Below, piece by piece: positions 29,801-44,800 of a DNA stretch of 64,000 nt. Under the pieces are notes generated by a model. That model saw only the letters and a program-made list of their open reading frames with translations, searched no databases and had not been told where the DNA came from. The position numbers were made by a program, and so were the translations under genes. The DNA lies in assembly GCA_038501625.1 (NCBI GenBank), contig JAZAYU010000220.1:558001-622000 (forward strand). The letters are read 5' to 3'. Source of the DNA: Corbicula japonica (Eukaryota; Mollusca; Bivalvia; Venerida; Cyrenidae). Positions within the stretch are counted from its first letter, which is position 1; every line of letters begins with the position of its first letter.

Positions 29801-32800
29801 AAAAGGTGTAGTACTGAAAACTGTCTGTTACCAAGTACCTGGATAATCATTCTCATAATTCTTGCAAAAAACACTAGTTGACTTGAAGCATGTAATTTGC
29901 CGTAATCTTGATCTTGATAGGAACCCTTTGTTATCTCCTGTAATATACCATAATTATCCTTTGTATTGGGACACTTGTATTTCAAAAAACACTAGTTGAC
30001 TTGAAGCATATAATTTGCTGTAATCTTGATCCTGATAGGTGGCTGCTTTCTATCACTAACAGGTGGCTGCTTTCTATCATTATGAAAAGGTGTAGTACTG
30101 AAAACTGTCTGTTACCAAGTACCTGGATAATCATTCTCATAATTCTTGCAAAAAACACTAGTTGTCTTGAAGCATGTAATTTGCCGTAATCTTGATCCTG
30201 ATAGGAACACTTTGTTATCTCCTGTAATATACCATAATTATCCTATGTATTAGGACAGCTTTTATATTGGGACACCCTTATTTCAAAAAAGAGACATGAA
30301 GCATGTTATTCCTATAATCTTTCTGCAAGTAGAAACACTTTGTAATCTCCTGTTAAATACCATAATTTTCCTATGTATTGGGACAGCTTTAATATCGGGA
30401 CACTCTTTTTTTTTACGAATTTAATTTTTTTTTTTGCCACCATATATTTTGGGACACTTTTGGACTAAATATATATTTTACAGTGTTTAGGGACATGTCA
30501 GGGACAATTTTGAGACACAAAATATTTTATTGATAGTTATTTTTAACTTTCCCAAGTTTTAGGGTGATTACGGTAAATCAAGTATGATGGAGGCTATGAA
30601 TTGCATTATTGTTGATAACATAACAGTTTAGAAAAGCTATGTGGCTGTCTGATATTTAGGGTAGTTGGCAGAAAATGGCTGTTAATAATGTCTTACAAGC
30701 TACTAGTGGCCTGTTTTGTTGTTTTTGTAACTGTGGTATCATTTAATTTTGCGAGGCCAAATTTTTTAGCGCAGATGCTATAAATGACACTTTTGCATGG
30801 ATGTAAATTCATGCAAATTTCCTAGAGAATAAGCTATTTCATGCTAAAATTTTGCTAATAAAAGTGAAATTTCACACTTTCTTCCTAGTGCAATGCGCAG
30901 AGATTAAACCCTCACGAAATATAATGATTCCTGGGTAACTGAAAAATTGGAGAGCACCTGTTGTTTAACAAGCATTCATTTATCAAATATACATTCCTGA
31001 ATCTTAATGTTCAAGCCTCTTTAGGGTTAATACCTGTAATATAATAATAAATTGTATTTCTCCTAATTAACTTGTCACACCCCAACCTGGGATAGGGGCG
31101 CTCCCATACACTGAAGCATGATTATATAACAATCCGTTTTCCTGATATATATTGGGCATTTCTTATGGAGCCTGACTTTTAAATATTGATTATAAATACA
31201 GGGTGTTGTCATAAAACAGACATCTTTATTGCTGTGGAATGGTTTTTATATTCCCCAAACATCGGTTTTTTTTGCACGTTTTTTTTCTATGCGAAACTGT
31301 AATTAGCTACTTTGCTAAAAAATTTGTCAACGCATAATTAAATTGTATCAATTAAAGAGACTTTGTGTCTCATTTTATTTGAACTTGAAATGTTTCTCTC
31401 CCTTTCAGAGACTCTTCAACAGAAGGCATTGGAAGGTGGGGCCCTGGAACTGGTTGCCAAATATCTAAAACAATATCAGAAGGAAGATGGTTTATGTAAC
31501 ATGGTGCTAGTCACGATAGCTTCTCTTACCGACTCGGGTAAATATAAATTTGATTCTTCTATGATCTTCACCCTTTAGCCCTTTCCTCCATATAATACAG
31601 GTTTTATGGTTTGTGCAAACTGTAGATCCAGATCAGCTGGCACATCAAAATTTATGTCTGCCAATATACCATTTTCAGCTTTTGCATGAAAATTTGATGA
31701 CAGTACAGACATTGTTATTAACCCTAAACTATATATACATATTTTAACATCATGTGCCACCAGTGTAGTTTAAGATCAGCCAATATCATAAAGTTGGGGA
31801 GGGGTTAAATTAAACACAAAAGCAGAAAAGGTGTTATACAACAAAGGAGAACAGTATTCATTAACTAGTGAGTGAGAATGAGTGATACTGTAACTTGGTT
31901 TTAAAAATTGTTTTAAAATCATTACTATGCTAATGATTCTGTTTATAATCTCTGGTGTTTTTTTAAGTTAACCCTTTCCTCTATAGATAAACCTTTATTG
32001 CATGGGCAAACAGTTTAGATCCAGATCAGCTGGCACATCTGTACTATCTGATCAGGATCTAAACAGTTGGCTTTTTGATTTATAAGGTTATTTCTGACCA
32101 AAATGCTTCCAGTAAAGATCCTGATCAGATGGGACAGCTGATCTGGATCTACACTGGTCGCACATGTGTAAAAATGCGTATATATGGAGGAAAGGGTTAG
32201 TCTGATATTCCATCCATATATTGATTAGTTTTGGTCTGCAGCTTTAACAAGCAACCCAGACAAACATTAGTAACACTAATTATGCGCAGTGTTGTGTTAA
32301 TTGTTACAATAATGCTTACATAATCATTTAGTAAGTCTGAGAATAATTAAGATTGGCAGTTTTATCCTAATTTGATCTAAGTTATGATTGGTTGAGAGAT
32401 AATGAATGAATGTATGAAAGAATTGGCTGGAAAAAATGGTTGAGAGGGGTTTTGTCCACTTCCTTAAATGTGACTCTAAGGAGGTGGGGGCAAGACATTA
32501 AACTTAAACAATTGACTATTGCGAGGAGAGAATTTGATGATAGATTATTTACTGTATGTTTTGGCAATCATTTAAACAATATAAATTTTAGAAACTTTAA
32601 TTTTGGGCTGTGCCCTTTGGGTTTCACACACTTAAAATAATCCCCTGTTTTCCACAAAAAATGAAAACCATCAAATATTGGTTCAATCCTTAAGTGTGGT
32701 GCAGGAAGAGAAGCTTGTCTCATCTTAGTCATAAAGTTTCTAAAGAAGAAGTATTAGCAAGCTGGGGAAGGTGGCTGGGAGTCGATAATTTTATTACACC

Positions 32801-35800
32801 ACCTGATAATTATAAAAGGTAAATTTGATGATAATTGTAGGAACATGCTGATCATATTTTTAACCCTTTCCTCCATAGATACACCTTAATTGCGTAAGCG
32901 AACAGTTAAGATCCAGATCAGCCGGCATATCGGTGATGTCTGATCAGGATCTAAACTGTTCGCTTTCTGATTCATACTATGTAAATGATAAGGTTATTTC
33001 TGACCAAAATGCGACCAGTGCAGATCCTGATCAGACAGCACAGATGTGCAGGCTGATCTGGATCTACACCGTTTGCCCACGCAGTAAAGGTGCATCTATG
33101 GAGGAAATGGTTAAGCCATATCCATGGAGTAAAGTGTTCCCACATTGGATGACCTGTCTTTCAGAGATATGCAAGGAGAAGTTGTTGGCATCTGGTCTCT
33201 TATCAGCTCTTGTAGATTTTCTGAACACACCCAATGGAGAAGAGCAATATGAATCTGTTCTGGACATCCTTATAGCCTTAGCCGAGTGGGGTAAGTTTGT
33301 TATAGAGGTCCTTTTCGTCTTAGCCATGTGGGGTAAGTGTTCTTCTAGCCTTAGCCAAGTTTAATGTGTTCTTGAATTTCTTAAAGCCTTAGCCCAGTGG
33401 GGTAGGTTTGTTCTAGACCTCTATGCAGCCTTAGCTGAGTGCTAAGCCAAGTGGGATAATTGTATTCTAGACATCCGAATAGCCTAAGCTGAGTGGGATA
33501 AGTGTGTTATAGAGGTCCTAATAGCCTAAGCTGAGTGGGATAAGTGTGTTATAGAGGTCCTAATAGCCTAAGCTGAGTGGGATAAGTGTGTTATAGAGGT
33601 CCTAATAGCCTAAGCTGAGTGGGATAAGTGTGTTATAGAGGTCCTAATAGCCTAAGCTGAGTGGAATAAGTGTGTTATAGAGGTCCTAATAGCCTAAGCT
33701 GAGTGGGATAAGTGTGTTATAGAGGTCCGAATAGCCTAAGCTGAGTGGGATAAGTGTGTTATAGAGGTCCGAATAGCCTAAGCTGAGTTGGATGTGTGTT
33801 ATAGAGGTCCTAATAGCCTAAGCTGAGTGGGATAAGTGTGTTATAGAGGTCCTAATAGCCTAAGCTAAGTAGGATAAGTGTGTTATAGAGGTCCTAATAG
33901 CCTAAGCTGAGTGGGATAAGTGTGTTATAGAGGTCCTAATAGCCTAAGCTGAGTGGGATAAGTGTGTTATAGAGGTCCTAATAGCCTAAGCTGAGTGGGA
34001 TAAGTGTGTTATAGAGGTCCTAATAGCCTAAGCTGAGTGGGATAAGTGTGTTATAGAGGTCCTAATAGCCTAAGCTGAGTGGGATAAGTGTGTTATAGAG
34101 GTCCTAATAGCCTAAGCTGAGTGGGATAAGTGTGTTATAGAGGTCCGAATAGCCTAAGCTGAGTGGGATAAGTGTGTTATAGAGGTCCGAATAGCCTAAG
34201 CTGAGTGGGATAAGTGTGTTATAGAGGTCCTAATAGCCTCAGCTGAGTGGGATAAGTGTGTTATAGAGGTCCGAATAGCCTAAGCTGAGTGGGATAAGTG
34301 TGTTATAAAGATCCTTGCATCCTTAGCTGAGTGGGGTCAATGTGTTTTACACATCCTTACACTCTTGCCTGAGTGAAGTAAGTATGTTCTTGACATCCAA
34401 ATACCCTTAACCAATAGGGTAGACATCCTGTTAGCCATAGCTGAGTGAGAAAAGTGTTGTTTTTTTTAAACATCCTCATAGCCTTCGTGATTAGTCTTGA
34501 AATGATGTTTAAGATGATTGTATGTATTACATGATTGTATAGAGAATTTAACTTGATTTTACAGGAACAAAAAATTAATATATCACCAAGATATAGCTGA
34601 AAAGTTACTTACTGCTTACATTAATTACTAATTACACAGGATTCTCAATAGAATGTTGATGCATTTATATTGAGTGAAGGGAAGGATTTATTAAAAGAAT
34701 GATGATGTATTTTAGATGAAGTGAAGGATGTTTTGGCACACACAGAACTATGTAAACACCTGATACAGATGGCCCAAGTAAAACTGTCCGAGGATGCTGA
34801 ATATACAGAGGACGATCAACATAAAGTCAAAATGGCTTCTGATCTACTTATTCTGCTTCTTACTGGAGGTAACATCTGGGCTTAAGGTTATAAAACTGAG
34901 ATTGGAAACCAGTCTCAAATCTCAAGCATCTGATTGGCTGAAATGGCGACTGATCGCAGTTTCAGCCAATCAGATGCTTGAGATTTGAGACTGGTTTCAA
35001 TGCTCTGTTTCATAACCTTGGGCACTGATTATTTAGATACTGTCTTTCTTCATGGGAGCATACAGAGTTGCACTCATTAGTACTTTGTCTTTCTGTCCGT
35101 CCATATGTCCCCCAATCTCATGGAATCAACTTCTCATTTACTATCAGGCAAATTTCTTTTAAACTTGCACAGATGATCATGCAGGACGTGTAGATGATCT
35201 TAAAGAAAAGAATTTTTCCTGCGACCATTTGTACTAAAGTTAAGGCCTTTTGTTTCAAATGTTGTTGTAGCAGTGGGTGCATCAGTGTCCCGAGGACACA
35301 TTCTAGTTTCTAATTGAGCCATGTCACAGAAAGGAATATATATGTTTACATCAATAAAACCCTGCAAATATCATTATTTAATGATATGTCTTACAGAAAA
35401 ATTGAATTGCATAAATAAGCTCTCGCAAATATATCATTTGCATCTTTTGCACGAAATTTTGTTTCATTGAAATTAAATGATTCCATGGTAGTTTAAAATA
35501 ATCACCAATTTCTGCTTGGGCAGATTAAGAGCTTTGGTTAGTTTTAGTTCAATCAAAGTGAAATATTGGCAGATTAAACTTGACTGTAAGCTGCTAACCC
35601 ATGAAATTTGTGTGTGTGTGTGTTGTGTGTGTGTGGGGGGGGGGGGTGAGAACAAGTTAATCTTGGCTAATTCGACTATTTTAAGGAAACTACTGTGCAC
35701 AAATAAAGTTTATTTTATTTAGTCAAACTGTGTTTTTTACTTTTTTGGCAACATTTGTCTAAATGGTAATATTCCTGCAGAAAGATATCACTTGGTATTG

Positions 35801-38800
35801 TTAAATTCCTCACACACCGGAATCTGCACAACTCATTTTACTGTGAATTACACCCCAGAAAACATAAACAATTTTACTGTTAGAACTGATGGGACTAGAG
35901 GTTCATGTTTAGTTGCAGTGACAAGGGGAACTTGTAGATTCTAAGTTATTCCTTTAATGCATTGGATATAACGTTTATCTCCTGAATTTTTTATTAGTGG
36001 ATTGATTGATTGATCCCTGAAAATAACTGAAATTAGAAGCCCATGACTGACAATTAAGATGTTGTAAAAATATGCAATATTGTTTGAAATTGGCAGAAAT
36101 GTTGTTGTGGTTGTTGTTGTTGTTGTTGTTGATATTGTAATGTTTTTCATAGAGAAGAGCATGGAGGTACTATTTGATGGTGGTAAAGGGGATATATTCA
36201 CAGAGTCCCTCGACTGGTTGGACAGTGGAGAAGAGCACCTACAGCTCTCCGGAGCCCTCGCTGTAGGCAACTTTGCTAGAAGTGGTATGTCTTACCATGG
36301 CATTCTTATGCTGTATTAGACAGTTATATGATTTCTTAACAAGGTATATGAGGATATATTGCTGGTTGTGGTGTCATATTAACCCACCTGCATGTCAGGC
36401 TTAACCCTTTCCTCCATACATACACCTTTATTGCATGGGCTAACAGTAGATCGTGATCAGGTGGCACAGAAGTGCCGGCTGATCAGGATCTACACTGTTA
36501 GCCCATGCGTAAAAATGCTTATATTTTGAGTAAAGGGTTAATATGACACCTAGACCATCTACACAACCTTATAATTGTTTTATTATACTGCAAAAGAAAT
36601 TTCAAATTTAATTGGAAACAAATAATCATCACTTTATTTTGAATGTTACAGTTTCCTGTTGGGAGCCTAAATATTACATGTAATTCACAAATGTAAATAT
36701 GTGACATCTTTGTCATGGACTGTCACTTCCATTTTTCTCTTGATAAATAAAGAAGATCTTATAATTTGACAGCTTGACAGATGTTTGTTTTTTTTTCGTT
36801 TTAGATGAGCATTGCAGGTTTTTGGTGGAGCATGGTGTTGTAAAAAGGCTGTTACATCTACTGAAGCCAGTGTATGGTGAACAGAAATCAACATTAGAAC
36901 ATGCTAGTCTTAGTGCTCTCAGAAACCTTGCTATACCAGGTATAATTACTCAGAAACCTTGCCATACCAGATATGACCTCTCAGAATGTTTGCCATACCA
37001 GGTATAACACTCAGAAACCTTGCCATACCAGGTATAACACTCAGAAACCTTGCAATACCAGGTACAACCTCTCAAAAACCTTGCAATACCAGATATAACC
37101 TCTAGGAAACTTTGCCATACCAGGTATAACTTCTCAGAATCTTTGCCATACCAGGTATAACCTCTCAAAAACCTTGCTTTACCAGGTATAACCTCTCAGA
37201 AACCTTGCTATACCAGGTATAACCTCTCAGAAACCTTGCTATACCAGGTTACCTCTCAGAAACCTTGCCATACCAGTTATAACCTCTCAGAAACCATGCC
37301 ATACCAGGTTTAACCTCTCAGAAACCTTGCCATACCAGGTATAACCTCTCGGAAACCTTGCCATACCAGGTATAACCTCTCTGAAACCTTGCCATACCAG
37401 GTATAACCACTCAGAAACCTTGCCATACCAGGTTTATCCTATCAGAAACCTTGCCATATCAGGTATAACCACTCAGAAACCTTGCCATGCCAGATATAAC
37501 ATCTCAGAATCCTTGCCATACCAGGTATAACCTCTTAGAAACCTTGCCATAGCAGGTATAATTACTCAGAAACCTTGCCATACCAGATATGACCTCTCAG
37601 GAACCTTGCCATACCAGGTATTATCTCAGAAACCTTGCCATACCAGGTATTACCTTCCAGAAACCTTGCAGTTCCAGGTATAACTTCTTAAAAACCTTGC
37701 CATACCAGGTTTAAATCCAGATTTACTGTAAATCATTGGGATGCAGGATGTGTAGATGGTCCTAAAGAAATGATTTTTCCTGTGGCCAGTTTTACCAGAG
37801 TTATGGCCCTTTGTTACAAATGTTGTTTTAGCAGTGGGGGCCTCAGTGTCGGAGGACATATTCTAGTTTTTGTGGGCTAAAATTTTTTTGGTTGATTGGT
37901 CATGATTTTCAGCTTTTGGCAATACATTTGTGTTGAAATCTACATCTCACAGTAAAAAATAATATCATCTTTTTTAAAACAATTATCGAAATCCTCATTA
38001 GGCAATAGAAAGTTAATTCCTAGATTCTCATCAGAATTTTGGGGAAAAATGGGGCAGGTGGGTGGGTTTTATTTTCTATTTTCATTCCCACTGTTTCTAA
38101 CGACGCTTGTCTAGTGCAATGATAAATAAGCGTCTAGCTAACTATGAATTGCTGATTCGCACTTAAATGTTTCATACTGCGTTTTCGTTCTCTACTGATT
38201 CGTACTTGTAATGTAAGTTTTGATGTACGCATTTTTTTTTCAAAGAAAAAATGTTTGGGCAGAATGATTTTAGATTGGCGGGCAGGGATGAGAATCTAGG
38301 AATTAATTTTCTATGGCCTTAGTTATGAGAAAATAATAGATAAGTTCTTTCCAAATATAATAATCCTTGAAATGTTAAATATATCACTAGACAACTTTTC
38401 CCATGACTTTCCGCATGAACTGTGAATTAACATACATAAACTGTTATAATAATCTACATTTCATCACCTTTGTGCGAAAACAGTGCAAGTGTCATTGATA
38501 TATGAAGGAGTTCTACTGTTTTGCTCTTGACACTTACTGAAATATGCAATTTGATGTGATTTTTTTTTATGGCAGCTAGCAACAAGGCATCGTTGATCAA
38601 TGAGGGTGTAATTGATGCTGTTCTGGTATTGGTGGATGCAGAAATGCTTGCTGTTATATTCAAGATGCTTGGAGTACTGCGTATGTTAGTGGACGGACAG
38701 GGTAAGCGGGGATTTTCAATACATTTTGATCCAAAAGACATAATGTTTTCCTGCAGGGATAAATTAGCACAGATTTATTATTAGCATAAAAGTATTCTTC

Positions 38801-41800
38801 TATGGTTTAATTTTGCTGGGATTTGATTTCTCGCACTTTCCCCAGAACAAAATACTGGTATGCAAAAACCCCAGTAAGGATAGCGTTTGATAATGCACAA
38901 CTTAAAACATAATTTATTGAAGTTTGTCTTTTATTAAATAGATGATCATTGTAGATCCAGATCAGTTGCCACAGATGTGTGGTCTGATCTGGATCAATAC
39001 TAGTACCCCATGTTAAAAAATTCATATCCAAAGATCTGTAATTCATACATCATAGTACTTTCCCTTTCTGCCATCTTGTTTATTACACAATCTTGTGTTT
39101 GTTTTTTAGAGGAGGCAGCTTTGAGGCTTGGACAAGACCGAGAGTTTATCATCCGACTTGTTGAATGGAGCGCTTGTGAAGAACATCCTGGGGTCAAAGG
39201 TCAGTTGTCAGCCATAGTCAATTTCTCAATTTGAGATAAAATTTCAAGTAAAACTGGTAGGGATAATATTTTTGTGTCACACTTGACAAGAAAAGGCAAT
39301 ACTAAGTACTAAGTGATTGCTTTGTCCATCCATTGGTCTGTCTCTACGTCACAAAAACTTAACTTTGCCTATAACTTTTCCATTTCTTAATATTTCTTCA
39401 TGAAACGTTCAAATTATATTGCTCATGACAACACGCTCATTATGATGTCAAGTTCTTTATGTCACGATACATTTGATGGAGATTGTCCCTTTTTGTATAT
39501 GCATTTTTTTCTGACAAATTACCAGAGGGCAACACAAGTGTTCAACTGAACATCCGTTAGGAATAATATTTTTTGTAAAAACATGAGAGATAATTTTTTT
39601 AGTAAAACCTCCTAAGTTCTATTTATAGCCACTAAAGTAATGATGTGCTGAATATTTCTGACAAAGAAGCAAATAGTGTAGATCCTAATCAGATGCCATA
39701 GATGTGCAGGCTGATCTGGAGCTTCACTGTTAATTAAACTTGTATATATGGTGCAAAGGGTTAATATTGTTGTGATCTATTACATTAATACCCGTGTGAT
39801 TCTAGGTGAGGCCACACGTTTGTTAGCGTGGTTAGTAAAGAACAGTCGGACAGAGGATGTGATGCGGAATGTTATTCGAGCTGATGGGATACCACATTTG
39901 GTTGTCATGGCAACATCAGAACACATTGTTATGCAAAATGAATCTCTAGTCGCTCTCACCTTAATGGCCTCCACAGTATTAGGTAAATATTGTAATGTTA
40001 GTTATCAAGTATTGATCCGTTTACTCCAAACATACAACTGTAATGGCAAGGGCTGTCTGATCAGGTTTTACACTGTTCACTTTAACCCTTTCCTGGATAT
40101 ATACCCATTTTTACGCGTGTGCGACCAGTGTAGATCCAGATCAGCCGGCACATCTGTGCTGTCTGATCAGGATCTGCACTGGTCGCATTTTGGTCAGAAA
40201 TAACCTAATGAATCAAAAAGCGAACAGTTTAGATCCTGATCAGACGGCACGGATGTGCCGGCTGATCTGGATCTAAACTGTTCGCCCTAGCAATAAAGGT
40301 GTATCTGTACAGGAAAGGGTTAATGGACACATATGATAAAACCTGATACATGGAGTAAAGGGTTAACCCTTTAAATATGCTCATATCCCGTTTGCAACCA
40401 GTGTAGATCCAGATCAGTCTGCACATCACTACAGTCTTATATACATTAGGTTATTTCTGATCAAAAAGCACTGTAGATTAAGATCAGACGACACTGTTGT
40501 TGTTTTTTTTAATAATTTTGGAATCAGAATATACTATCAACATATAATCAAAAGTGCATTTTAAACCTAAAAGCCTTTATGATTTACATGTACTCGTAAA
40601 CATTTCTAGTATGCTAGGTAAGCTTCATATGGTTATAATTTTTAAAAAAAATTTGAGCTGATTTTTTAAAATCCAACTTATAAACAAATAAAGGAAGACA
40701 AACTCCAGTATTTCACTACCCGTTTTGAGTTTATTTGACTCTTCTTCAGGTGAATGTTATTGTGTCAACATCTCTTATAAACAATGTCTTATTTTGGCAA
40801 AAAAATTATGTAATTTTAATTTACTAAACAAACGTCACCATTTGGCGTAAAAAAGACGTCACATAGCAATATAAACGATGTCAACTTTGGCACAAAAAGA
40901 AGTCGCACATTATTTTGCATAAACAACAATAAAGAATTAAAATAAAGGAGATATTTATAAAACCACATCTTTTCACCAAGAATAATATAATGTTGATAAA
41001 AATAGGAAATACAAAATTTATGTAAGATTTTAAAATCCAACTTAAAGTTTTTCATGATACTAGGACCTGATTCTAGCTACGCTGTAGTTAATTGATACTG
41101 TGTAAGTTATTGTGTTGATTTTGTTGCAGCTGATGCAGCACTGCCCATGAAGGAGTCCGGTCTGATAGAAACCATGGTACAGTTGCTGAAATCCGACGAC
41201 ACTCTTCCAGAGATCAAGTGCAATATCCTAACCCTGACTAAAACCATCTTCTCCGCAGGTATGTATGGCTCTATGATCTGCTTCAGAAGTCCAGGTCCCA
41301 AGGTTATAAAACTTTGATTAGTAACCAGTCTCAAATCTCAAGCATCTGATTGGCTGAAATGGCGATTGGTTGTAATTTCAGCCAATCAGATGCTTGAGAT
41401 TTGAGACTGGTTTCAAATCAAAGTTTTATCATCTTCAGCCCAAGATAAGTTAATACACTGCAGACCCTGTTACAATATGAACAATCTTGCTTGAAAACAT
41501 GCTCAGGGTGGGATGGAAGAATTCCAGGAAGGGGGTTTGTATGGGACAGTCTACGAGGTGGTATATAAAAGTTTTCAATTTTCTGGCCACAGTCCGCATG
41601 AAAATTAAATATGGCTTCCCAAAACAGGGGTTTTAGAATTCAATTTCCAATTAAGAGGATACATTTCCAGTTGTGATGGACAAAATCTCTATTGTTAAGG
41701 GTAAAATTCCTGTTGTTGATCAAATTTCCTGTTTGGAGGGTATAAATCCAGTTTTGAAAAATCTAAATTCCAGTTTGTTTGGTACAAATCTAGTTTAGAA

Positions 41801-44800
41801 AAATCAGATTTCCAGTTTGGAGGGTACAAATCCAGATTTGAAAAATCAGATTTCCAGTTTGGAGGGTACAAAATCCAGATTTGAAAAATCTAATTTCCAG
41901 TTTGGAGGGTACAAATCCAGATTTGAAAAATCTAATTTCAAGTCTGGAGGGAACAAGTCCAGTTTTGAAACGTCTAATTTCTAGTTTGGAGGGTACAAAT
42001 CCAGTTTAGAAAAATCTAATTTCCTGTTTGGAAGGTACAAATCCAGTTTTGGTAAATCATTCAGAATATCACATGCATATGGAAGGTTTGAATGAATTAT
42101 AAGCAATGGTTGCAAATTTTAATGCAAGCTAGGTGGTTAGGTCAAGTAAATAATTTGCAGCATATCTATAAAAAAAAGTTTATACTTACATAAAACGGCA
42201 CTAAGTGAAACTGTGAGGAGTTTGCAATGTATAAATTGCTTTGTATGCAAAGGGGCTTTAGGTAATTATACCCCCACAAACGAAGTTTGAGGGGGTATAT
42301 AGGAGTGAGCTTGTCGGTCGGTCGGTCTGTCGGTCGGTCGGTCGGTCGGATTCTTCGTTTCCAGATGATAACTCATGAAAGGCTTGACAGAATAAAATAA
42401 TTTTTGGTACACAGGTATATCGTCATAAGATACAGGTCAAGTTCGATTTTGGGGCTGGTGGGATCAGTGTCAAGGTCACTGTTACTAAAAATAGAAAAAT
42501 GGTCTCCGGATGATAACTCATGAAACACTTCACAGATTTAATCCTTGTTTGGTAAATAGATGTAACATCACAAGATACAGGTCAAGTTCGACTTTGGGGC
42601 TGGTGGGGTCAATGTCAAGGTCAGTATTACTAAAAATAGAAAAAGGGTTTCCAGATAATAACTCATGAAAAACTTCACAGATTAAATCCTTTTTTGGTAC
42701 ATATATGTAATATCGGAAGATACAGGTCGAGTTCGACTTTGGGGCCTGAGGGGTCAGTGTCAAGGTCACTGTAACTTAAAAAAGAAAAATTGTTTCTGGA
42801 CTATAACTCATGAAATACTTCATAGATTTAATTATTTTTTGGGACACAGATGTAACATAACAAGATAAAGATTAGGTTTGACTTTGGGGCCTGTGGGTTC
42901 AAGGTCAAGGTCACTGTTATTTAAACTTCAAAACTTCGTTTCCACTCAGTAACTATAGCTTGGAATGAGATTCTTAAATGAAATTTGGTGTATTGATGGT
43001 TTTTGTGAAGATGACTTTTGGGATTCAAGGCCGGTGGGGTCAAGGTCACTGTTACTAAAAATAGAAAATAAACTGTATGCTCAATAACTTTGGTTCAGAA
43101 TGAGATATTGTGATGAAAATTGCTATATAGGTAGTGTCTGTGAAGACGAAACTTGGTATTGAAATTTGGCCTGATGGGGTCAAGGTCACTGTTACTAAAA
43201 ATAGAAAAAAATGGTTTCTGGATGATTTCTCATAAACAATGTTTGGCACACAGTTCTTAGATAAAAGTTAGATAAAGGCCACTGTTACTAACATATTTAA
43301 ACCATTTCTGCTCAATAAATTTAGAAGGAATGAGATATTGTGATGAAACTTGCTGAATATGTGGCTACTGTGAAGACGACACTTTGGATTGAAAGTGGGG
43401 CACATTATGCCATTGATTCGAAGCATTCCCAGTTCAATTATCAAGCATACATGTGGGGGTATTTAATCACTTTCAGTGATAATTCTAGTTTAGTTAAACC
43501 CTACCTTTCATTTAGCTTGGTTGCTTTAGATTATCTTCCATTTAAGCTAAGTGGAGTTTTGTCAGCAAAGCTTTATCTTTCCTTGTAATTAGTGTAGATG
43601 CACTTGTATTTGTGGGCATAAAGTTTCGTTAATTATGAATGACATTTTGAGATAGAACCAGTATATATGGAGTAGATGGGGTACCGCACCTACCCATTTA
43701 ACAAGAGGTTCCACTCTGACATCATATTATTCTAACCTAGTCACATTTGTTGCTCAACAGCAACATTGCATGAGTATTCTAAAACAACTATATTTGTTTA
43801 GGTTAATCAGGAATCGGGAGTTTGAATTTCAAATATTTGTCAGGGAATATAGAACGGAAAAAAATTTATTCACAATCAGTGGTGATGATATGTAAGCCGT
43901 CTAGACAGCTTAGTAGAGAAATGGTGTTTCTTATTATCAAGTGGTACCCTGTTTAAGTCCCGCTCTATATTTGTCTGCTGACTATAGTTTTTGACACCTG
44001 CTTTTCAATCTTTCATGAAAAATATTATAGTCAAATTTAAACTATTCTTGTGGACAAAAGTCTTGTCCAATATGGTTTTCCATAATATCATTTAAACACT
44101 TGAAGTAACCACGCTCTGGCTGCACTTTTTTTCATCTTTTAACAATAATTCTAAATTGATTGATTGAAAGATTTGATTGATAACTGTATTTCTATTGGCT
44201 ACATTGCAGCTCAGCCCCCATCAACCCCGTCACTTCACAGTAAACTGCTAGCCTGTACTGGCCTTCTTACAAACGATAGCAGTATGTCCATACTGTTAAA
44301 TATTGTACTCAATGTTGTCTGCAGTTTTTATATGTTTGTTTAGTTCTCTATATTTGAGAACTGAATCATATTTTATCATGTTCATCAAGGTATGGAAAAC
44401 ATATATCTTGTTTGAAGTGTGTGGAGCCCAAATGGCTTCATGCTTACTTTAAATAACCCAAATGTTTTTCATATCCTGATGAAAGCAATAAAGTATCTAT
44501 TTAAATCTTATATTTACACTCCAAAATATTCTCAATTCTTAAAAAAATATTGAGGAGAATTTGTGATATCACAGAATTTTGAATGGTTGTTGGAACAACC
44601 ACATTCGTGACAACGCAAAAGACAGCATGCTTTTTAGCAGCAACTCATGGTAAAATGTGCATGCTTGTCAAAGTCACAAAACAAAAGAGTAGACCAATAG
44701 TTTGTGCACAGCTTTTGTTGTGCCATGCTCCAAACCAATTGTTTTCTTGTGCAAAATTTAAGCAGTCTGAAGAAAAGTGCAAGATGAGTGTAAATATATT

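Noticed and set aside
32410..32640. 76-residue plus-strand frame in RAP1GDS1 intron 6
   Set aside because: No recognisable family, no splice signals and no transposon ends.
33400..34330. CRISPR-like array of regular repeats
   Set aside because: No spacers: the 42-bp units are contiguous, and the host is an animal genome.
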